Of a DNA stretch of 10,721 nt, positions 1 to 5,652 are shown in pieces (position 1 is the first letter of the stretch; every line of letters begins with the position of its first letter). The DNA is from Nostoc sp. GT001 (GTDB lineage: Bacteria > Cyanobacteriota > Cyanobacteriia > Cyanobacteriales > Nostocaceae), in contig NZ_JAUDRJ010000003.1 in the NCBI RefSeq assembly GCF_030382115.1, forward strand, positions 5,426,496 to 5,437,216. The letters run 5' to 3'. The position numbers were made by a program, and so were the translations under genes. The notes below the pieces were generated by a model that was not told the DNA's origin, did no database searches, and was given only the letters and a program-made list of their open reading frames with translations.

Positions 1-3
1 TGG

Positions 4-48
4 TTTGGGGAAAAGGTTAAAGGTTTTTTCTTTCCCCTTTTCCCCAAA
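4..48. repeat. Long inverted repeat (13-bp stem) at the left edge
   Basis: Bases 4-16 (TTTGGGGAAAAGG) are the exact reverse complement of 36-48, with a 19-base, T-rich loop. The stem lies downstream of the minus-strand gene at 208-573. It could be a terminator or a small mobile repeat cut by the window edge. The sequence alone does not decide between these. Confidence 0.5.
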
Positions 49-66
49 ACCCGACAAATATTGGAA

Positions 67-112
67 TTGGTTTAAACGGACTAATAAAATATTCTTAGTC
101 TGTTTAAACCAA
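67..112. terminator. 18-bp stem-loop downstream of the 208-573 gene
   Basis: TTGGTTTAAACGGACTAA at 67-84 pairs with 95-112 over all 18 positions, with one G-U pair and a 10-base A/T loop. It is the first strong structure downstream of the minus-strand gene ending at 208, so transcription termination or 3'-end stabilisation is the simplest reading. There is no clean T-run directly after the stem on the minus strand, so an alternative is a small palindromic repeat. The pairing is seen directly; the role is inferred. Confidence 0.45.
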
Positions 113-207
113 CTTGAGCTATTAGCCTGAAAATAAATTTTCGGACGATTCTTGAGCTTTTGTAACAGCTTTTCAGATGGTGGTTCTACACATATTCATC
201 TCGGTAA

Positions 208-573
208 TTAGGAATGCTTAACTTCTAGAAAAGGCAGTTGCTTGGAACCATTAGCACCAATAACTTCAATGCCTTGTTTGCCACGAATACCATCTACTGG
301 CAGAGAAACTGTATAAGGTGCGGTAGCTGGTAGTCCGATTCCGGGCAAAGTGCCAACGACCTCAACTCCCCAATATTCAGGTTGCTGGACGTATACAAGT
401 GGTACAAGATTCACTTCCAAATTCAAGTATGGTTTCGTCCCTCTGACAACTAAAATATAAGTGCCACTTACTATACCAGGACGAATTTCTGCTTCTTCAA
501 AATCAATTAATCGAGATGACTCTGGTTTTGGTAAAGCTCTAAATTGACTAAGACTTTGCTCTAATGTACTCAT
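208..573 (-). CDS. Conserved cyanobacterial hypothetical protein, 121 aa
   Basis: The product is a small soluble protein with no signal peptide or membrane segment. Residues 1-30 are charged and helix-like (ALPKPESSRLIDFEEAEI). The rest looks beta-rich, with alternating hydrophobic residues (YILVVRGTKPY, NLVPLVYVQQPEYWGVEVVG) and a run of G/P turns. I recall similar proteins of this size in Nostocales genomes but cannot assign a function. The start is well supported: AGGAG at 579-583 sits 5 bases before the ATG, and a good sigma-70 promoter lies just upstream. The gene appears to be monocistronic and faces away from the RTX gene. Confidence 0.8.
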   Translation of the reverse strand: MSTLEQSLSQFRALPKPESSRLIDFEEAEIRPGIVSGTYILVVRGTKPYLNLEVNLVPLVYVQQPEYWGVEVVGTLPGIGLPATAPYTVSLPVDGIRGKQGIEVIGANGSKQLPFLEVKHS

Positions 574-591
574 TTTTTCTCCTGTAGAAGA

Positions 592-621
592 ATTATATTG
601 TTGTTAAATCAGCTAATTCAA
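592..621 (-). promoter_or_regulatory. Sigma-70-type promoter for the 208-573 gene
   Basis: On the minus strand, TTGAAT (616-621) and TATAAT (592-597) are separated by 18 bases. The -10 is a perfect consensus. The predicted transcription start is near 585, which leaves a very short leader that still contains the AGGAG at 579-583. Confidence 0.55.
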
Positions 622-1700
622 AGAGATAACAAGATATTTTCAATCTTGTACCTTCATTTTTTTAGCTTCTTAGTTCATTCATCAAGGTAAAAAGCAAAGT
701 TTATGCAATGCCAACTTATTCTTTACATTTATTTATAGTAGTTCCCGTTTACGTGAGGTACGCCCGTAGGGTAAGCATTGATATCATGTCCCCACAGTCT
801 TATCTATATAATTGATATTGCATTCTTGTTTAAATTGGCATGGTCAAAGAAATCCATTATTTAATACGCTTTCATTCCCTGGCGACTGTTATTTTTAATA
901 AAAATCCATTTTTGTTCAAAATCTACTAATATAGTCCAGTTTCAGATCCACCGTCCTCAGTAATTTCTGTGCGATCGCTAGGATGGACTATGCGGGTATG
1001 TTTGGGAGATAATCATACCTAAGTAGCTCTTGATAACGTGCCCATGCTCCAATGCGTTCCCACTTTGGGGCATCGCTTTCAACTCCTGTAACTCGTCGTC
1101 AAAACCTCGCAGCATAACCCCAGATTTTAAAAACTCTTACAGCTTGCTTGTCTAGTAGGGGGGGAAGACACGCTACACGAGCAGATCAAGCAACTGCTTA
1201 GGTGATGTTTAGCTGCTGCATTCGGAATTATTGGTGGTTATCAAGACATGAAGAATACATAAAGATAAGTACTGACACTATACTGATTGGCAAATTATGT
1301 GAAGAGTATGCAAAGATATGTCTTTAAGTGTGGACATCTCAGTAAATATTCAGATATGGTTATCAAAGTGTTATTTAGATGTTCCTTATTTTTAAGCTAC
1401 ACACCCACGGGCAATAGCCCACAACAATTGCATAAAAATTCTTTCCCTATCGAAAGTGAATTATTCTCTATATTTACGACAGTAGGGCTACGCTTTGATA
1501 AGAAATATGAAGTGTGGGTTTTAGGCATTCAAGCTTGATTTTTCGGGACTTTGTCAATGATTGCTGGGTTGATCTGCGGATCAAAAATGATAAAAAAAGC
1601 GTGAAACCATCTGTTTTTCTAAATACACGCTCATAAATATGTACAATGCTTAAGACTTAGATAGTCGTAAATAGCATTATTACTGGTACACAAATAACGA
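622..1700. other. Gene-poor stretch with small hairpins and decayed coding sequence
   Basis: No convincing intact gene is seen here. The stretch is A/T-rich with stops in all frames. It holds a short hairpin at about 628-648 (ACAAGAT/ATCTTGT), a HIP1 octamer at 971-978, a decayed gene fragment on the minus strand (988-1092), a G-run near 1156-1163, and a 6-bp hairpin TTGATC-TGCG-GATCAA at 1569-1584. The 83-codon reading frame at 1287-1538 begins with TTG, has no clear ribosome binding site and encodes nothing recognisable, so it is not called as a gene. Confidence 0.6.
988..1092 (-). pseudogene. C-terminal remnant of an unidentified protein
   Basis: On the minus strand a 34-codon frame reads VTGVESDAPKWERIGAWARY, then QELLRYDYLPNIPA and a stop. 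The W/R/Y-rich, amphipathic composition looks like real protein rather than noise. It has no start codon, and an in-frame TGA lies just upstream. It is best read as the tail of a decayed gene. I do not recognise the family. An overlapping minus-strand frame of 45 codons (beginning MLRGFDDELQELK) covers part of the same DNA, so a frameshift joining the two is also possible. Confidence 0.3.
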
Positions 1701-1708
1701 ATGAAAAA

Positions 1709-1731
1709 GGAAATAGGGAATAGGGAATAGG
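1709..1731. repeat. Short tandem heptad repeat (GGGAATA)3
   Basis: Three consecutive heptads, GGAAATA, GGGAATA and GGGAATA, plus a trailing GG. This matches the short tandemly repeated repetitive sequences known from heterocystous cyanobacteria. It is a genomic signature rather than a functional site. Confidence 0.75.
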
Positions 1732-1749
1732 TAAAGACTTTAACTTTGA

Positions 1750-1812
1750 ACCTCCTGCCCTTCGGGTTCGGCAGTCCCCCATCGACGGAAACCGCCAAGA
1801 CGGGGGCTGCCT
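1750..1812. repeat. G/C-rich interspersed palindromic repeat
   Basis: The arm GGCAGTCCCCCATC (1770-1783) pairs imperfectly with GACGGGGGCTGCC (1799-1811), and a second small stem, CTGCC/GGCAG, encloses CTTCGGGTTC at 1755-1774. The block is far more G/C-rich than its surroundings. It resembles intergenic repeats often seen beside GGGAATA heptads in Nostocales genomes. Read on the minus strand it gives the spurious protein string LAVSVDGGLPNPKGRRF, so the reading frame there is not a gene. Confidence 0.5.
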
Positions 1813-1831
1813 CACCTCTTGCCTTTTTCAA

Positions 1832-2020
1832 GTCAGTTAGACAAGTCCTGCTTACAAGCTTATCAATAGGGTAAATCTTCGAGAAAATTGCTAGCCCTTA
1901 AGGGTGACATAAAAGTATGTCGAAAGCATTAACTCTCGATGATTTCTGTTTGTCCTTAAACAACATTAACAAGTTAATAGCTGAAGTTACTCAAAATATC
2001 GATTCAGGAAGGTAAGAGTT
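1832..2020 (+). promoter_or_regulatory. Upstream region of the RTX gene
   Basis: No strong sigma-70 promoter stands out. A perfect 10-bp palindrome CCCTTAAGGG (1895-1904) lies about 120 bases before the start codon and could be an operator or a small hairpin. A purine-rich AGGAAGG lies about 9 to 15 bases before the ATG at 2021 and supports that start. Confidence 0.3.
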
Positions 2021-4831
2021 ATGGTGAATATCATTGGAACCAACGGCAAGGATACTCTACTGGGTAGCCAGGACGCAGATACAATTAACGCTAAAGTAGG
2101 TGATGATATCGTCGATGGTAAAAATGGCAATGACCTTTTAAGCGGTGATGCCGGAAATGATACCCTTATTGGTGGTCCAGGGAATGATACTCTCCTTGGC
2201 GGTACGGATAACGACTCTCTCCGTGGTGGTACGGATAGTGACTCTCTCCGTGGTGGTACTGGTAATAACCTGCTGCGGGGTGATGAGGGAAATGATACGC
2301 TTGATGGTTCCTATTCTTCTGGAAATAACATCCTCAGTGGAGATGCAGGGGATGATTACCTTGATATTAGCTATTCTGCTGGCAACAATACGGTTTCAGG
2401 CAAAGACGGCGATGATTCCTTCTACGCCGATGAAGTCCGGGGTATAAACGCTCTAAATGGAGGCGCTGGTAATGATGACTTCCATTTGTCCGCCTCAACA
2501 ATTGCACCCTCTTCCTTAACGACTCAAAGTGTAAATGGAGAAACAGGTGAGGATGACTTGTCTGTATATTACACCCGTGCTACTAAAGGAATCATTTCGA
2601 GTTTTGATGCTGCTACTAACACTGGCTCAATTCGGGCTGGCACAAATCGGATTAACTACACCAATATCGAACAATTAGAAATTAGAGGTACAACCTACGC
2701 TGATTTTATTGTCGGAAGCAATGGCAACGATTTACTCTTCGGAGGCAGTAGTGGTAACGATTCAAATTATGGCAATGATACGATTTTTGGCGGTGAAGGT
2801 AACGATTACTTGAATATTGATTATTCAACAAGCGATAACATCCTTAACGGTGGTGTTGGAAACGATCAATTCAGTGCTACCTCTTCAACAGGCGATAACC
2901 TGATTTCTGGTGACGATGGCAGTGATAATCTCTCTGCGTCTAAGACAGATGGCAATAACACCCTCAACGGTGGTGCTGGTGACGATCAATTAGATGCCAA
3001 CTATTCAACAGGCGATAATATCCTCAATGGAGGAGATGGCAATGATTCTCTTAGCGCCTCTCGCGAATACGACTATTCCGCCTCTTTTACCTCCGGTGAT
3101 AACACTCTCAATGGTGGTGCTGGTGACGATCAATTGAGTGTTAACTATTCAACAGGCGATAACATCCTCAATGGGGGGGATGGCAATGATTCTTTTAGCG
3201 CCTCTGGCTACTACGACGACAAAAAAGCCGAGGGCAAGTTTGGTAATAATATTTTCAATGGAGGGAATGGTAATGATTCCTTCTCTTTCGTCCTATATAC
3301 TTCCCCACTTTCCTTAGCGACTCAAACAGTAGATGGGGGGACAGGTAACGATTTGTTGAGCGTTTCGTATATCTATCCTAGTGGGGGAATCACAACAACA
3401 TTCAATACTGTGACTAACACTGGCTCGATTAGGGCGGGCACGGATCTGATTAACTACAAGAATATCGAAGGATTACATATCTCTGGTACAGCCTACAATG
3501 ACTTGATTGTGGGGAGTAATAGCAACGATACTATCTCGCTCTATGGGAGTAGTAGTGGCAATGATACTATCGATGGCGGAAAAGGTGATGATTTATTAGA
3601 AGGCTATTATTACAGTAATTCTAGCGGCGGTCAGGGAATCACAACGACATTCAATGCTGTTACTAACACTGGCTCCATTACATCAGGCGCGAATCAGGTT
3701 AGCTACAAGAATATTGAACGATTAAATATCTCAGGTACAGCCTACAATGACTTGATTGTAGGTGGCAATGGCAATGATACACTCACCGGAGGCGATCGCG
3801 GCAAAGATACCATAGATGGAGGAAAAGGTAACGATTTGTTGTCTTTCTATAACTATTCCATCGGCCAGGGAATCACAACAACATTCAATGCTGCTACTAA
3901 TGCTGGTTCGATTACAGCAGGCCCGAATCAGGTGAGCTACAAGAATATCGAACAATTAAATATCTCAGGTACAGACTACAATGATCTGATTGTGGGGAGC
4001 AATGGCAACGATACCCTTGCTGGGGGACGTGGAAATAACACGATTCTCGGCGGTACAGGTAAGGATTACTTGAGTGCTGACTATTCAAATGGTAATAATT
4101 CGCTCTCTGGTGGTGATGATAATGATTCTCTTGATGTCTCTGGCTCCTACGACGACTACCGAGGCAATTTTGATCTCGATGCTATCTCTGGTAAGAACAC
4201 CCTCAATGGTGGTGCTGGTGATGATAACTTAGTTACTAACTATTCATCAGGCAATAACCTACTGAATGGGGGCGATGGCAATGATACTCTCACAGCCGCT
4301 GGTTCAGCCTCCTTATATTCCTTTTATGGAGCTTATACTGTCTCTGGGAATAATACGCTCAATGGTGGTGCTAATGACGATCGCTTGATTGTTGACTATT
4401 CATCAGGCAATAATCTACTGGATGGAGGCGATGGGAATGATACTCTTACAGCCTCTGGCGCTTCTGGTAAAAACACCTTCAAAGGTGGTAAAGGTAATGA
4501 TAACCTTTATGGAGGATCTGGTACTGATACCTTTGTTTTCAATGGCTTCAGTGAAGGCGTTGATAGTATTTACAACTTCAACGCGACTAATGAACTGATT
4601 CAGGTATCGGCTGCTGGTTTTGGTGGCGGTTTATCATTAGGTTTACTCTCAGCCAGCTCTTTTACCCTTGGAACATCTGCAACAACCAGCAATCAGCGAT
4701 TTATCTATAACAATACTACAGGCGCGCTATATTTTGACCAAGATGGTAGTGCGGGTGGATTTGCTCAGGTACAATTTGCACAACTATCTGGTGGAGTGTC
4801 ACTAAGTCAAAATAACGTTCTAGTTGTTTAA
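2021..4831 (+). CDS. RTX-type calcium-binding repeat protein, 936 aa
   Basis: Almost the whole protein consists of GGxGNDxL-type nonapeptides (hemolysin-type Ca2+-binding, beta-roll). They start at residue 7 (GTNGKDTLLG) and are densest at 31-95, 260-345, 360-420, 665-710 and 725-835. Between them sit four copies of a roughly 50-residue module (about 189-239, 455-505, 537-588, 615-666), each containing a TNTGSI-like turn, then YKNIE and SGTxYNDLIVG. The acidic tail (about 836-936) has the DTFVFNGF, GFGGGLSLG, RFIYNNTTGALYFDQDGS and VQFAQLSGG blocks typical of cyanobacterial RTX proteins, and probably holds the C-terminal type I secretion signal. There is no N-terminal signal peptide. It should be intracellularly unfolded and should fold on Ca2+ after export. 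No enzymatic domain is visible, so a surface, sheath or adhesion role is only a guess. No secretion genes are adjacent. AGGAAGG upstream supports the ATG at 2021. Confidence 0.93.
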   Translation: MVNIIGTNGKDTLLGSQDADTINAKVGDDIVDGKNGNDLLSGDAGNDTLIGGPGNDTLLGGTDNDSLRGGTDSDSLRGGTGNNLLRGDEGNDTLDGSYSSGNNILSGDAGDDYLDISYSAGNNTVSGKDGDDSFYADEVRGINALNGGAGNDDFHLSASTIAPSSLTTQSVNGETGEDDLSVYYTRATKGIISSFDAATNTGSIRAGTNRINYTNIEQLEIRGTTYADFIVGSNGNDLLFGGSSGNDSNYGNDTIFGGEGNDYLNIDYSTSDNILNGGVGNDQFSATSSTGDNLISGDDGSDNLSASKTDGNNTLNGGAGDDQLDANYSTGDNILNGGDGNDSLSASREYDYSASFTSGDNTLNGGAGDDQLSVNYSTGDNILNGGDGNDSFSASGYYDDKKAEGKFGNNIFNGGNGNDSFSFVLYTSPLSLATQTVDGGTGNDLLSVSYIYPSGGITTTFNTVTNTGSIRAGTDLINYKNIEGLHISGTAYNDLIVGSNSNDTISLYGSSSGNDTIDGGKGDDLLEGYYYSNSSGGQGITTTFNAVTNTGSITSGANQVSYKNIERLNISGTAYNDLIVGGNGNDTLTGGDRGKDTIDGGKGNDLLSFYNYSIGQGITTTFNAATNAGSITAGPNQVSYKNIEQLNISGTDYNDLIVGSNGNDTLAGGRGNNTILGGTGKDYLSADYSNGNNSLSGGDDNDSLDVSGSYDDYRGNFDLDAISGKNTLNGGAGDDNLVTNYSSGNNLLNGGDGNDTLTAAGSASLYSFYGAYTVSGNNTLNGGANDDRLIVDYSSGNNLLDGGDGNDTLTASGASGKNTFKGGKGNDNLYGGSGTDTFVFNGFSEGVDSIYNFNATNELIQVSAAGFGGGLSLGLLSASSFTLGTSATTSNQRFIYNNTTGALYFDQDGSAGGFAQVQFAQLSGGVSLSQNNVLVV
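2585..4018 (+). repeat. Four internal copies of a ~50-codon module in the RTX gene
   Basis: Copies lie at about 2585-2737, 3383-3535, 3629-3784 and 3863-4018. Shared positions are GI-T/S-TF-(N/D), TN(T/A)GSI, (I/V)xY-(K/T)-NIE, and GTxYxD(L/F)IVG. Copies 3 and 4 are nearly identical and copy 1 is the most diverged, as expected for stepwise tandem duplication. In RTX proteins this kind of segment caps or links beta-roll blocks. Confidence 0.8.
2971..3206 (+). repeat. Near-identical direct repeat of RTX codons
   Basis: About 90 bases from GGTGGTGCTGGTGACGATCA (near 2970) recur near 3113 with few changes. Both encode NGGAGDDQL, then a variable stretch, YSTGDNILNGGDGNDS and SASxx. The DNA-level similarity points to recent duplication or gene conversion inside the gene. 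Confidence 0.7.
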
Positions 4832-4863
4832 TCCTCAACCCCACAGTCAAATAGAAATCTTCA

Positions 4864-4897
4864 GAATGCGAGGTGTTCTATTAAGGACCTCGCATTC
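4864..4897 (+). terminator. Strong stem-loop after the RTX gene
   Basis: GAATGCGAGGT (4864-4874) pairs perfectly with ACCTCGCATTC (4887-4897) around a 12-base loop, 33 bases after the RTX stop codon. The sequence after the stem is GATTCATTAAT rather than a T-run, so it is a weak intrinsic terminator at best or an mRNA-stabilising 3' hairpin. Confidence 0.55.
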
Positions 4898-4936
4898 GAT
4901 TCATTAATGGAATTATTAAACCACGTGGTAGAATAA

Positions 4937-5059
4937 TTACTCTATGCAGTACAAATGGCGAAGCGATGTATCCAAGATCAAGCAGTTGCCCATCTCCTGC
5001 AAGAGCGATCGCTTCTCAATAGCGTTTGAGACGCGCTTACCCTGTGCGTCATACCCCAT
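4937..5059 (-). CDS. Possible small ORF, 40 aa, overlapping the recombinase stop
   Basis: On the minus strand the recombinase stop TGA shares its A with an ATG (TGATG). That ATG opens a 40-codon frame (MGYDAQGKRVSNAIEKRSLL..., ending LRHLYCIE) closed by TAA at 4937-4939. The stop-start overlap would allow translational coupling. However, the product is unrecognised, a HIP1 octamer lies inside it, and short frames of this size occur by chance. Confidence 0.2.
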   Translation of the reverse strand: MGYDAQGKRVSNAIEKRSLLQEMGNCLILDTSLRHLYCIE

Positions 5060-5373
5060 CAGTAAGTCAGTAAGTTCCGAATGAGTTTTAAAGTCGGAAC
5101 TTTACCAGTTTTTGGCACTCGTTCCTGTAGGTTACGTTTATTACCTGCGTAATGCTTGTAAATAATTTCTGGAGAGTTGCCAACCCACCTTCCTACATCC
5201 TTCGCATCAATATCAGCTTCCAGGCAAAGAGTAATAAAAGTATGTCTGCATTGATACGGTTTGCGATATTCGCTGACTACGCCCTGTTTTACAAGTTGAA
5301 TTACGATTCCATCTTTGAGGGCTAACCCCTTAGTACTGAAGGGCTTCAAAGCTCTGTAATGGTTATATTTATT
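5059..5373 (-). pseudogene. Tyrosine recombinase (phage-type integrase), C-terminal fragment cut by the transposon end
   Basis: The fragment carries the C-terminal catalytic boxes of a tyrosine recombinase: YQCRHTFITL (Arg-His box), RWVGNSPEIIYKHYAG with the likely nucleophile Tyr, and a GNKR tail. The N-terminal DNA-binding half and the first catalytic Arg are missing. Reading upstream, the frame stays open without a stop from the CRHTF box back through NKYNHYRALKPFSTKG to base 5373. That base is immediately outside the TGTACA terminus of the transposon, so the gene appears to have been split by this insertion. The TTG at 5349 is not a credible native start. The other part would be expected beyond the element's right end, outside the window. 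The tail after GNKRNLQ does not look family-like and may be frameshifted. Confidence 0.75.
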
Positions 5374-5379
5374 TGTACA

Positions 5380-5609
5380 TTAACTAATTATTTGTCCAAT
5401 TAACAAAATCTTGTCACAAAATAGGTAAATAGCTAAAAGCCTGTCTTAACAAAGGTTATGGCAGGTTTTTGATTAGCTCAATTCTCACAACCTTATTTTT
5501 GATAGCTTAACAAATTAAATGTCCAATTCCTGAAATTTCACAATTTAACTGTCATTTCACAAAAACAGGAAAATTCTTGAATTTTAGAAAAGTTAACAGA
5601 TTAAATGTC
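5380..5609 (+). repeat. Five TnsB-binding repeats, consensus TTAACAAATTAAATGTC
   Basis: Copies: R1 5380-5396 (TTAACTAATTATTTGTC), R2 5400-5415 (TTAACAAAATCTTGTC), R3 5507-5523 (TTAACAAATTAAATGTC), R4 5537-5553 (TTCACAATTTAACTGTC), R5 5593-5609 (TTAACAGATTAAATGTC). All point the same way. R1-R2 are almost abutting at the tip and R3-R5 are spaced inside, separated by about 90 bases that hold a hairpin. The long/short repeat arrangement is usual for Tn7-like ends, where TnsB binds. A half-copy, TTAACAAAGG, sits in the hairpin loop at 5446-5455. Confidence 0.8.
5431..5478. terminator. Hairpin inside the LE, possibly a bidirectional terminator
   Basis: AAAAGCCTGTC (5435-5445) pairs with GGCAGGTTTTT (5460-5470), with two or three G-U pairs and a 14-base loop. 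Beyond a 4-base offset, AGCTAA (5431-5436) can also pair with TTAGCT (5473-5478). The A-run before and the T-run after the stem give terminator character in both directions. It lies between repeats R2 and R3. A termination role, keeping host transcription out of tnsB, is inferred. Confidence 0.5.
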
Positions 5610-5640
5610 ACTTTGTAAGTATAATATACATATATGTTTT
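5593..5640 (+). promoter_or_regulatory. tnsB promoter overlapping the innermost TnsB site
   Basis: A perfect -10, TATAAT (5620-5625), lies 27 bases before the tnsB ATG. The -35 region falls on repeat R5 (5593-5609), with TTAACA or TTAAAT as weak candidates. A 10-bp palindrome ACATATATGT (5628-5637) covers the predicted start point. TnsB bound at R5 would occlude RNA polymerase, so autorepression is likely. No Shine-Dalgarno sequence is visible before the ATG. Confidence 0.5.
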
Positions 5641-5652
5641 AATTAAACAATC

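Larger units (their letters stand above)
5374..5652 (+). mobile_element. Left end (LE) of a type V-K CAST-like Tn7 element
   Basis: The element starts with TGTACA (5374-5379), the same terminal sequence I recall for ShCAST. It is followed by clustered TnsB-binding-type repeats up to the start of tnsB. The full element continues rightward past the window edge and its right end is not seen. The five bases just outside (5369-5373, TTATT) are the candidate target-site duplication, which cannot be confirmed without the other end. Confidence in this being a Tn7-like LE is high. Assignment to V-K rests on the downstream proteins and the end sequence. Confidence 0.85.

Noticed and set aside
1287..1538. 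83-codon + strand frame beginning with TTG
   Set aside because: It has no clear ribosome binding site, an unusual start, no recognisable motifs, and sits in an A/T-rich region with decayed sequence.
1631..1831. 66-codon minus-strand frame containing LAVSVDGGLPNPKGRRF
   Set aside because: It is a translation of the interspersed G/C-rich palindrome and the GGGAATA heptads, which produce such strings at many cyanobacterial loci.
2145..2447. 100-codon + strand frame inside the RTX gene
   Set aside because: It is a shadow of the nonapeptide repeats in another frame, with a low-complexity M/I/V-rich product.
2971..3206. Possible CRISPR-like direct repeats
   Set aside because: The repeats are in-frame RTX codons with coding variation and irregular spacing; there are no uniform spacers.
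3731..3955. 74-codon minus-strand frame within the RTX gene
   Set aside because: It is antisense to the repeat-rich coding sequence, and its own pattern follows the repeats.
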